A program made the translations under genes and the position numbers. Positions 1 through 5,431 of a stretch of 5,689 nt of DNA are shown in pieces (the stretch's first letter is position 1; each line of letters starts with the position of its first letter). The notes below the pieces were generated by a model, which was given only the letters and a program-made list of their open reading frames with translations, was not told the DNA's origin and ran no database searches. The DNA comes from Gp6-AA40 sp050742535 (GTDB lineage: Bacteria; Acidobacteriota; Vicinamibacteria; Vicinamibacterales; UBA2999): positions 1 to 5,689 of the forward strand of contig JBOGIQ010000371.1 of the NCBI GenBank assembly GCA_050742535.1. The letters are read 5' to 3'.

Positions 1-87
1 GGCTGCCGAGCCCGTCACGGCGATCGCCAACGCCGACACGATGCCCGCGGCCACCCACGGCCGCAGTTTGCGCGACGGACCTGGCAT
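1..87 (-). CDS. Exported protein, N-terminal fragment (runs off left edge)
   Basis: Only the first 29 codons are present. The ATG (87-85) shares one base with the TAA of the upstream gene (TAATG), which points to translational coupling in the same operon, and there is no clear Shine-Dalgarno of its own. The peptide starts MPGPSRKLRPW, a basic N-region, and continues into a hydrophobic stretch (VAAGIVSALAIAV) ending in TGSAA. This looks like a Sec signal peptide or a single membrane anchor, so the product is probably exported or membrane-bound. Function cannot be read from this fragment. Its position after ctaA-ctaB-DUF420 would suit an oxidase-related protein such as a Sco-type copper chaperone or an oxidase subunit, but that is a guess from context only. 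Confidence 0.6.
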   Translation of the reverse strand, partial: MPGPSRKLRPWVAAGIVSALAIAVTGSAA

Positions 88-749
88 TAACCGGGATTTA
101 CGGCTGCCGCCTCGGCGCGTGCCGCGGCGAGCTCCGTCTTGGCGTGTTCGTTGTCCGGCTCGACCTTGAGCATCTCATTGTAGGACTCGATCGCGCGGTC
201 GAGCGCCGCGCGTCGCGCCACTGGGTCCGATTCGAGCGCCGCCTTGCGCCGATAAGTGGCGGCAATCACGAGGTTGAGCGTCGTGAGGCTCGCGTGCTTC
301 GCGCGAATCTGCTCGTAGGTGGTGATCGCCTGATCGATGCGGCCCTGTTCGCGCAGCATGCTTGCCGCCGCAATCTGCGCCTGGATGTTGGACGGCAGTG
401 CGCCAGGCGTCAGCCCGGGTTCAGGCGTCAGTACGAAGTCCAGCGGCGGCGTCGCCGCCGTGCGCACCATCGCCTCGGCCTGTATGGCAACGAACCCGGG
501 GGCATCGACGACGAAGGTGAAGACACCGATGCGCAGCCCGATCATCGCCCAGCGGCCCTTGGAGTCGGAGGTGGCGATTCCCACGCGCGGCTGCAGGTCC
601 GGATTCGCCGCGCGAATCGTGGCGCCCTTGATCGGCTTGCCGTCGATGTCGCGAACCGTACCCGTCGCCCTGGCTGTTTGTGCAGAGGCGGGCACCGCCA
701 GCCAGATGGCGCTTACCACGACGATGACGACGCGCAGGCACCGGACCAT
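87..749 (-). CDS. Secreted carboxypeptidase-regulatory-domain / TPR protein
   Basis: 220 aa with an ATG start at 749, preceded by a strong GGAGGA (755-760). Residues 1-23 form a typical Sec signal peptide: basic MVRCLR, a hydrophobic core, and PASA before the likely cleavage after A23. Residues about 27-107 read as a CarboxypepD_reg-like beta-sandwich, with a GTVRDIDGKPIKGATI opening and then TSDSKGRWAMIGL, the usual 'D.G.F...L..G.Y' pattern. Residues about 121-212 are helical and TPR-like: one repeat around 121-153 (EQGRIDQAITTYEQI) and another around 184-212 (AIESYNEMLKVEPDNEHAKTEL). The protein is therefore probably a periplasmic or surface binding and scaffold protein with no catalytic residues visible. 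It follows the DUF420 gene after a repeat-containing 61-nt gap and overlaps the next exported-protein gene by one base. Its role is unknown; involvement in oxidase assembly would be guilt by association. Confidence 0.8.
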   Translation of the reverse strand: MVRCLRVVIVVVSAIWLAVPASAQTARATGTVRDIDGKPIKGATIRAANPDLQPRVGIATSDSKGRWAMIGLRIGVFTFVVDAPGFVAIQAEAMVRTAATPPLDFVLTPEPGLTPGALPSNIQAQIAAASMLREQGRIDQAITTYEQIRAKHASLTTLNLVIAATYRRKAALESDPVARRAALDRAIESYNEMLKVEPDNEHAKTELAAARAEAAAVNPG

Positions 750-754
750 ACTTG

Positions 755-760
755 TCCTCC
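755..760 (-). promoter_or_regulatory. Strong Shine-Dalgarno deciding the TPR-protein start
   Basis: The minus strand reads GGAGGA ending five bases before the ATG at 749. It selects that start over in-frame upstream candidates at 770 and 839. Translation from 749 also places the signal peptide exactly at the N-terminus. This is the clearest ribosome binding site in the window; the other operon genes rely on overlaps or short gaps. Confidence 0.8.
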
Positions 761-772
761 GGCCGAACATCT

Positions 773-807
773 TATCCCTGATTCCTGAGGCCTGACCCCT
801 GATTCCT
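773..807 (-). repeat. Tandem heptamer repeat (AGGNNTC), five units
   Basis: On the minus strand five consecutive 7-mers run from 807 to 773: AGGAATC, AGGGGTC, AGGCCTC, AGGAATC, AGGGATA. Four fit AGGNNTC and the last is degenerate. A 12-base word, CAGGAATCAGGG, occurs twice exactly 21 bases (three units) apart, at 797-808 and 776-787. The array lies wholly between the DUF420 stop (811) and the Shine-Dalgarno of the TPR-protein gene. The bases are directly visible. That this is a dispersed intergenic repeat type is inference. Confidence 0.8.
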
Positions 808-810
808 GCT

Positions 811-1224
811 CTAAAGGTGATACAGCATGAGGTAGACAATTACGCCCGTCACCGACACGTACAACCACACGGGCAGGGTCCAGCGCGCGATGCGGACATG
901 ACGCGTGTAGTCGCCGCGGAGTCCGCGTGCGGTCGTGACCAGTGCCAGCGGCAGGATTGTCGCCGCCAGGATGATGTGGGGAATCAGGACGGCAAAGTAG
1001 ACGACGCGCACCGCGCCTGTGCCACGGAACGGGACCGACCCGGCATTGGCGTGATAGATGACGTAGCTGATTAAGAACAGCGCCGACGTTCCGAGTGCCG
1101 ACAGCATGCAGCGCCGATGAGCGTCGATCCGCCGGCCGCGAATCATCACGTAGCCGGCAACTAGAAAGACCGACGCCAGTGCGTTGAGGCTCGCGTTCAG
1201 CGTCGGGAGGTCGGCGATCTCCAT
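811..1224 (-). CDS. DUF420 / CtaM-like cytochrome oxidase assembly membrane protein
   Basis: 137 aa starting at ATG 1224, 11 nt after the ctaB stop, with no strong Shine-Dalgarno (probably coupled). Four hydrophobic segments are visible at about residues 11-28, 41-57, 74-97 and 114-134. Conserved-looking histidines sit at membrane borders: H36 (DAHRRCM), H58 (YVIYHANAG), H83 (LIPHIILA), H109 (TRHVRIARW) and H136 (LYHL). The small four-helix layout, these motifs and the position after ctaA-ctaB match the DUF420 family. That family includes CtaM/YozB of Firmicutes, where CtaM is needed for function of the heme A-containing aa3 oxidase. A role in maturing the oxidase or handing over heme is inferred from the family. 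The segment Y57-G70 contains PFRGTG, a typical loop between helices 2 and 3. Family assignment is confident; the molecular mechanism is not settled. Confidence 0.85.
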   Translation of the reverse strand: MEIADLPTLNASLNALASVFLVAGYVMIRGRRIDAHRRCMLSALGTSALFLISYVIYHANAGSVPFRGTGAVRVVYFAVLIPHIILAATILPLALVTTARGLRGDYTRHVRIARWTLPVWLYVSVTGVIVYLMLYHL

Positions 1225-1235
1225 CGGGTGCCGCG

Positions 1236-2165
1236 TCAGAGCCAGAGCCGATCGGCAACGAGCGCGCCGAGGAGGAGCGGCAGGTACGTGATGGAGAACA
1301 GAAACAGCGCGCGTGCCGTTGCCATCGAACGTGCGCGCGCAAAGCGGAGCGCGAGCCACACGAACAGCAGTCCCAGCACAGTGGCCACCATCATGTACGG
1401 GACGCCGGCAAGGCCGACGGCGGCTGGCAGCAGGCTGACCGGCCAGAGGGCTGCCGAGTAGACCAGCGCCTGCTGACCGGTGCGGCGTCCGTCGGGTTCG
1501 AGGACTGGCAGCAAAGGAATGGCGGCGTTGGCGTAGTCGTCGCGGTAGAGCCAGGCGATCGCCAGGAAGTGCGGCATCTGCCAGAAGAAGACGATGCCGA
1601 AGAGGACCAGCGCCTCGAGCGAGATGCGTCCGGTTGCCGCGCTCCATCCGATCACCGGTGGCAGCGCACCCGGAATCGCGCCGACGAGCGTCGCCAGCGG
1701 CGTGCGCAGCTTCAACGGTGTGTAGACCAGGACGTAGCTGATCAGTGTCGATCCGGCGACGGCGGCAGCGGTGGCGTTGACGGCGACGCCGAGGTGCGCG
1801 AGCCCGATGGCGGAGAGCAGCACCCCGAACCAGGCGCCTTCGCCGGTCCCGAGCCGGCCCCCGGGCAGCGGCCGCATGCTGGTTCGCCGCATGAGCGCGT
1901 CCGTGCGGCGTTCCCACACCTGGTTGAGTGCGGCGGCTCCGCCCGCAACCAGCGCTGTCCCAACCAGTGTGTTCACGAGCAGGCTCACCTCAACGCCGGC
2001 CGGCGACGCGAGATACAGACCGGCAAGCGTAGTCACCAGAACCAGAAGATTCAGCCGCGGCTTGGTCAGCGCAACGAAGTCGGCGAGCCGATGTACGGCG
2101 ACGGACGCGTCGGGTCGCGCGGCTCCGTGTGGATGAACGCCGGCCGCCGGCGCGCCCGGTTTCAT
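1236..2165 (-). CDS. ctaB: Protoheme IX farnesyltransferase (heme O synthase)
   Basis: 309 aa, a normal length for the family. The ATG at 2165 overlaps the ctaA stop as ATGA. This membrane enzyme of the UbiA superfamily adds a farnesyl group to heme B to give heme O, the substrate of CtaA. Motifs in order: ALTKPRLNLL (32-41), the usual N-terminal entry; N81-Q-V-W-E85-R-R-T-D89-ALMRRT...RPLP, the prenyl-diphosphate/Mg binding site, in the NxxxExxxD form rather than NxxxDxxxD; YTPLKLRTPLATLVGAIPGALPPVIGW region (148-174); and FFWQMPHFLAIAW...D209-D210-Y (193-211) followed by IPLLPVLEPDG. Eight to nine hydrophobic segments follow the UbiA pattern. The first ~27 residues are Pro/Ala/His-rich and not part of the conserved fold. 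The gene sits in the order ctaA-ctaB-DUF420, as in many oxidase clusters. Assignment is secure. Confidence 0.96.
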   Translation of the reverse strand: MKPGAPAAGVHPHGAARPDASVAVHRLADFVALTKPRLNLLVLVTTLAGLYLASPAGVEVSLLVNTLVGTALVAGGAAALNQVWERRTDALMRRTSMRPLPGGRLGTGEGAWFGVLLSAIGLAHLGVAVNATAAAVAGSTLISYVLVYTPLKLRTPLATLVGAIPGALPPVIGWSAATGRISLEALVLFGIVFFWQMPHFLAIAWLYRDDYANAAIPLLPVLEPDGRRTGQQALVYSAALWPVSLLPAAVGLAGVPYMMVATVLGLLFVWLALRFARARSMATARALFLFSITYLPLLLGALVADRLWL

Positions 2166-3172
2166 GCGCGCGCGCCTGTCCTGGTCGGCCCGGCGGGTCC
2201 GCCTTCGAGGGCGGCGCGCTCCGGCGGCACCCGCCCCACGCCGACGGAAGCAGCAGCCGTTCCTGCGCCGAGTGCCCCGAGGCGCGATTTGTGCGCGCGC
2301 AGGGTCAACGCGAGCGACGTGACGAGCACGGAGGCGCCGGTCACGACGTGCAGCGAGTTGATGACGTAGTGTCTGGCCGTCAACACGGTGAGCGCGCCGA
2401 GCGTGATCTGAGCCGCGAGGAGCAACAGCAAGAGCAGCGAGGGACGCATCAGACCGTCGCCGCGACGGTGATGGTAGAAGACGTGACCCGCCGTCGCGAG
2501 GATCAACGCGCTGGCCACCAGCGCGCCGACGCGATGGGCAAAGTGAATGGCGATCTTCGGATCCCACTGTGGCGGAATCAGGTGTCCGAACGCGAGAGGA
2601 AAGTCGGGAATCGCCAGCCCGGAGTCCGTGTGCCGCATCACGGCGCCAATCAGAATCTGCACATAGATCCACGCGGTCGTCACGACCGTCAGCCGCCGCA
2701 GCATGGAGTCGTCAACCGGCTGCGAGGCGGCGCTCGCCCAGCTGCGCGACGTGAACAACGCGATGGCGGTCGTCAGGCAGAAGACGATTTGCGCAAGACC
2801 GGCATGGGCAATCGAGATCGGATCCGGGAGGTACCACAGCACGGTGATGCCGCCAAGGAGTCCCTGCGTGATCACGGCGGCCAGCGCGATGTATCCGAGC
2901 CGCCGCACCCAACGCCGCGGCTCGACCCGCCATAACCAGACCGCGAGCACAAGGATCAGAAATCCGACCGTGCTGGCGATCAGGCGATGCGAATGCTCGT
3001 AGCGAATCCCGCCCACCATTTTTTCCAGCGGGAACGTGAACATGAACCAGCCATAGGTGTTCGGCCAGTCCGGGACGGATAACCCCGAGCCGGTGCTCGT
3101 CACCAGCCCGCCGGCAAAGATGAGCACGGCGGTCGAGAGTGCGACGAATCGCGTATAGAGCCTGAGTGCCAC
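2162..3172 (-). CDS. ctaA: Heme A synthase (COX15/CtaA family)
   Basis: 336 aa from a GTG at 3172 whose G is the last base of the preceding TAG (TAGTG), with AAGGG a few bases upstream. This start puts the first membrane helix (RFVALSTAVLIFAGG) at the N-terminus as in the family. The enzyme oxidises the C8 methyl of heme O to the formyl of heme A, in the membrane. Two similar four-helix halves are visible: TGSGLSVPDWPNTYG (27-41) with E59-H-S-H62-R and H123 (IAHAGLAQ), then TDSGLAIPDFPLAFG (182-196) with H210-FAH213-R and H275 (SLHVVTGA). H62/H123 and H213/H275 are the likely heme ligands, and E59 is the conserved catalytic-region acid. The extracytoplasmic loop after GLSVPDWP has no cysteine pair, unlike Bacillus CtaA. 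A polar Gly/Ala/Pro/Arg-rich tail of about 45 residues (292-336) follows the last helix and looks disordered. Assignment is secure. Confidence 0.96.
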   Translation of the reverse strand: MALRLYTRFVALSTAVLIFAGGLVTSTGSGLSVPDWPNTYGWFMFTFPLEKMVGGIRYEHSHRLIASTVGFLILVLAVWLWRVEPRRWVRRLGYIALAAVITQGLLGGITVLWYLPDPISIAHAGLAQIVFCLTTAIALFTSRSWASAASQPVDDSMLRRLTVVTTAWIYVQILIGAVMRHTDSGLAIPDFPLAFGHLIPPQWDPKIAIHFAHRVGALVASALILATAGHVFYHHRRGDGLMRPSLLLLLLLAAQITLGALTVLTARHYVINSLHVVTGASVLVTSLALTLRAHKSRLGALGAGTAAASVGVGRVPPERAALEGGPAGPTRTGARA

Positions 3173-3945
3173 TAGCCCTTGAACGTCAACGCGACGTCGC
3201 TGGTTTGTTTCTCGCCAATCGTGACCATCTGTGTCTGTGTCCCGAGCTTCTCGTGCCACGCCTCGATGGTGTAGGTGCCCGGCGGCAGCCCCTTCAATTC
3301 GAACCGGCCATTCCCAGCCGTCACGGCATGAAACGGATGGTCGAGCACGCCGACGTACGCGCTCATCCATTTATGGACGTCGCACTTGAACGGCACCATC
3401 ACTTCCCTGGTGGTGAAGGTGTGCGTATGCTTCATGCCCGTCAGCTGAAGCGCTCTGTTGAACTCGCGATTCTGCTGCGGGACGGCGTGAATGTTGTGCA
3501 GCGTGTTGTCGCTGCTGCGCAGCTCCAGCGGCTGGCCGACCTGGATGCCGAGGACGTGCGGTACGTAACGGCAGCCTTTCTGGTCGAGGACGACCGCCGT
3601 TGAAGGCACGGGAAAGACACGATCGCCGAGTCCGTCCTTCACGTACACGAACACGTTCTGAAGCCCGGAACCCTCGCCGACGACCACGGTCTCGGTCCTG
3701 TTCTGCGGCTGCTTTTCACAGTACGGGTCGGAGTCCATCGAGATGGGCTCCGCCGCGGGCGGCGTGCCCTCGAACTTCACGAGCCCGGTGATCGCCCCGG
3801 CCGTCGCGGGATCGACGGGATTACTGACGGCGGCCGGCGGCGGCGGTGCTTCCTCGCTCCTGCCGCATGCAGCCACGGTCAGCGCCGCGGCGGCTGTAAA
3901 CGCGAGGGTACCGCCCGTGAACAGACGATGAAGCCTGAATCGCAT
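3172..3945 (-). CDS. Cupredoxin-like lipoprotein with C-terminal carboxypeptidase-regulatory domain
   Basis: 257 aa from ATG 3945. The signal peptide has basic MRFRLHR, a hydrophobic core and the lipobox V24-A-A-C27, so this is probably a lipid-anchored protein facing the periplasm. A Pro-rich linker (APPPPAAV) follows. Residues about 50-206 form the main domain. DNTLH150-NIH153 resembles the first-histidine segment of amicyanin/plastocyanin, and FKC188-DV-H191-KW-M194 is the C-x2-H-x2-M spacing of amicyanin-type blue copper proteins. All four type-1 copper ligands (H150, C188, H191, M194) are therefore present. C76 and C125 could form a disulfide. Residues 211-257 (GNGRFELKGLPPGTYTIEAW) are a carboxypeptidase-regulatory/transthyretin-like beta-domain fragment. 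No CxxCH heme site is present. It is first in the operon and overlaps ctaA by one base. Electron transfer or copper handling for the oxidase is inferred; the exact family name is uncertain. Confidence 0.85.
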   Translation of the reverse strand: MRFRLHRLFTGGTLAFTAAAALTVAACGRSEEAPPPPAAVSNPVDPATAGAITGLVKFEGTPPAAEPISMDSDPYCEKQPQNRTETVVVGEGSGLQNVFVYVKDGLGDRVFPVPSTAVVLDQKGCRYVPHVLGIQVGQPLELRSSDNTLHNIHAVPQQNREFNRALQLTGMKHTHTFTTREVMVPFKCDVHKWMSAYVGVLDHPFHAVTAGNGRFELKGLPPGTYTIEAWHEKLGTQTQMVTIGEKQTSDVALTFKG

Positions 3946-3968
3946 AAGGGTGTCGACTCCCAACCCTT
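3946..3968 (-). promoter_or_regulatory. Small hairpin over the leader of the cupredoxin gene
   Basis: The minus strand reads AAGGGT (3968-3963), an 11-base loop, then ACCCTT (3951-3946), which abuts the ATG at 3945. The six-base-pair stem would place the only Shine-Dalgarno-like sequence (GGGAG, 3961-3957) in its loop. The loop also contains the palindrome GTCGAC. It could modulate initiation of the first gene of the operon. A stem this short can also arise by chance. Confidence 0.35.
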
Positions 3969-3969
3969 G

Positions 3970-3998
3970 ATTATCCCAGAGAGGCGGGCTGCGATTAA
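3970..3998 (-). promoter_or_regulatory. Candidate sigma70-type promoter for the heme A operon
   Basis: GATAAT (3975-3970) matches the -10 consensus at five of six bases. Seventeen bases upstream is TTAATC (3998-3993), which matches TTGACA at only three of six and overlaps the M23 stop codon. Transcription would start near 3963, giving a leader of about 18 nt that carries the GGGAG. Its position at the only sizeable gap upstream of five tightly linked genes supports it; the weak -35 does not. Confidence 0.4.
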
Positions 3999-5368
3999 GG
4001 GGTGCCGCGGACCGCCGCGATTTTGCGGAGAACGCGGTCCTGCATCCATTGCGCGCTCCACCAGTCGACCGGAGTGACCTGTTCTCCGCCCACGAGCGTC
4101 GTGAAGTGCAGATGGTCCCCGCCCGCCAGCCCGGTTTGACCGCTGCGGCCGATCTCCTGACCTTTCTCGACCTTGTCTCCCACCCTGACGCCTATTGATG
4201 ACAGATGCCCGTACAACGACTGCACCCCAAGGCCGTGGTCGATGACGACGCAATTGCCGTAGATGCCCAGGTCGTCCGCGTGGACGACCACCCCGCGCTG
4301 AGCGGCAGAGATCGGGGCGTTCGCCGTTGTCGCGAGGTCGAACCCCAGGTGCACCTGCTGATCGACTTCCTTACCTTGGTAGATATACGTACGGGCATCG
4401 GCGAACTGTGCCTGAACGGCGGAGTTGCCCAGCTGCTGGAAGGCGTCCATGAAGAGCAGCTCCGCTGATGTCTTTTTCGCCAGGTCGCGAACGTATTGGT
4501 TGTTCTTCTGGCGGAGGTCGCCGTTGATCTTCAGAAAGCCGGCAAGGATGTCGTCGGTTGGAATCTGCTCGTCGGGCGACGTTGAGGCGATGGCCGGAAC
4601 GACCCGCTGCAGGAAGCGGTCGTCGATCTCGATGCGGCTCTTCTTGTACTGCTTCGGAAACACGCGGTAGTCGAGCGGAACGATGACCTGATTGCCGGCC
4701 TCGTCGCGCGCGAAGACGTCAATCCGGGTGTTCGTCGGCTGGTCGTAGAGCAGCGCGAAGAACGCCACGCGCAGAGCGGAATCGCCGGAGATGCCGACGC
4801 CCGACGCCGGGAACGAGCGGTATTCCTTGTCGCCGACGCGGACGCCGGACTGCACATCCTCCGGCGTCGCGCGGAAGACGGCGAACTCGCTGCCGCCGTG
4901 ATTGACGAAATGAAACGTCGACAGCACGGTCAGCCGCGGCGGTTCGAGCCGCACCTGCACGTCGCGCGTCTCGGATGCTTCCGCGTCGCGCAGGCCATAG
5001 AGCACCGGCCGCGCCGCGTGCACCACAATCCGCGCCGGGCCCGACTTCAGCTCCGGCAGTGCCCGCTTGCCAATCGGCCGCATCACGAGAAGGCGGTCGG
5101 CGGACCGTTTGGCCGCACCCTCGTCGTTGTTCAGCGCAAAGACCTCATAGGTCTTTCCGCCCTGCTCGACGGCAACCGTCAGGCGCGAAAACGCCCCGCC
5201 GGGCGCCTGCGCCATCATCTCGAGCGAGCTCGCCTGTCCGATGAACTTCCCCGGCTGACGGATTTCGATGACCGGCCCGTCCAGCCGTCCGGCCCAGAAC
5301 CATGCACCCGCGCCGGCAATGAGCGCGAGAAGGATGAGATAGAAGAGAAACTTCAACAGACCGCGCAT
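3995..5368 (-). CDS. Membrane-anchored M23 (LytM-type) metallopeptidase
   Basis: 457 aa from ATG 5368. Residues 5-26 (FLFYLILLALIAGAGAWFW) are a single N-terminal membrane anchor or uncleaved signal, so the rest is periplasmic. Residues about 30-240 are beta-rich with no catalytic motif and look like one or two Ig-like sandwiches (PVIEIRQPGKFIGQASSLEM; NHGGSEFAVFRATPEDVQSG). About 245-330 is more helical. The peptidase domain covers about 335-435: H340-LGF-D344 (HxxxD), Y386-GH388, and GD-H419-L-H421 (HxH). The zinc ligands H340, D344 and H421 and the second HxH histidine are intact, so it is probably an active peptidoglycan endopeptidase. The last 25 residues (WWSAQWMQDRVLRKI) form a short helix. 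No Shine-Dalgarno precedes the ATG. The gene is flanked by a palindrome upstream and a 49-bp gap downstream, so it may be its own transcription unit. Confidence 0.9.
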   Translation of the reverse strand: MRGLLKFLFYLILLALIAGAGAWFWAGRLDGPVIEIRQPGKFIGQASSLEMMAQAPGGAFSRLTVAVEQGGKTYEVFALNNDEGAAKRSADRLLVMRPIGKRALPELKSGPARIVVHAARPVLYGLRDAEASETRDVQVRLEPPRLTVLSTFHFVNHGGSEFAVFRATPEDVQSGVRVGDKEYRSFPASGVGISGDSALRVAFFALLYDQPTNTRIDVFARDEAGNQVIVPLDYRVFPKQYKKSRIEIDDRFLQRVVPAIASTSPDEQIPTDDILAGFLKINGDLRQKNNQYVRDLAKKTSAELLFMDAFQQLGNSAVQAQFADARTYIYQGKEVDQQVHLGFDLATTANAPISAAQRGVVVHADDLGIYGNCVVIDHGLGVQSLYGHLSSIGVRVGDKVEKGQEIGRSGQTGLAGGDHLHFTTLVGGEQVTPVDWWSAQWMQDRVLRKIAAVRGTP

Positions 5369-5376
5369 GTGTTTGC

Positions 5377-5382
5377 ATCATA
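5377..5382 (-). promoter_or_regulatory. -10-like hexamer close to the M23 start (possible leaderless transcript)
   Basis: TATGAT (5382-5377) differs from TATAAT at one base and ends 8 nt before the M23 ATG. Transcription would begin at or next to the A of the ATG. The 20 bases upstream contain no Shine-Dalgarno, which suits a leaderless mRNA. No good -35 is visible at 17 bp in the GC-rich sequence upstream, so support is moderate. Confidence 0.35.
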
Positions 5383-5411
5383 GCGCGGCGCCGGACGCTG
5401 ATCGGCGGCCT

Positions 5412-5431
5412 GGCACCCTTGTAAGGGTGCC
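5412..5431. repeat. Perfect 9-bp-arm palindrome (REP-like or terminator stem)
   Basis: GGCACCCTT (5412-5420), GT, AAGGGTGCC (5423-5431): two perfect nine-base arms with a 2-nt centre. On the minus strand it begins directly after the TAG stop of the upstream membrane-protein gene and lies 43 bp before the M23 start. No T-run follows, so it is not a standard intrinsic terminator. It could still protect the 3' end, attenuate readthrough, or be a copy of a dispersed palindromic repeat. Confidence 0.7.

Noticed and set aside
144..788. Plus-strand open frame of 214 codons opposite the TPR-protein gene
   Set aside because: It is Arg-rich and low-complexity and covers a minus-strand gene with a strong Shine-Dalgarno, signal peptide and recognisable domains.
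750..839. N-terminal extension of the TPR protein to 839
   Set aside because: It would run through the heptamer repeat and overlap the DUF420 end, and would bury the signal peptide 30 residues in. The GGAGGA fixes the start at 749.
1225..1917. N-terminal extension of the DUF420 gene to 1917
   Set aside because: It lies entirely over ctaB and is Arg/Ala-rich shadow sequence. The 137-aa form starting at 1224 fits the family length.
2166..2672. N-terminal extension of ctaB to 2672
   Set aside because: It overlaps ctaA in another frame and encodes Arg-rich nonsense. The ATGA overlap at 2165 is the natural start.
2129..2935. Long plus-strand open frame of 268 codons opposite ctaA
   Set aside because: It is antisense to clear ctaA/ctaB coding sequence and rich in Arg/Gly/Gln with no domain or signal. 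It is a typical product of high-GC codon bias on the opposite strand.
3173..3370. N-terminal extension of ctaA to 3370
   Set aside because: The extra 66 residues overlap the cupredoxin gene, are polar and unlike the family. The GTG at 3172 gives the expected N-terminus.
3946..3963. TTG start at 3963 for the cupredoxin lipoprotein
   Set aside because: It adds six residues before the basic n-region and has only AAGGG directly adjacent. The ATG at 3945 gives a standard lipoprotein signal peptide.
5412..5431. Intrinsic (Rho-independent) terminator
   Set aside because: The stem is strong but no T-rich tract follows on either strand, so it is reported as a palindromic repeat.
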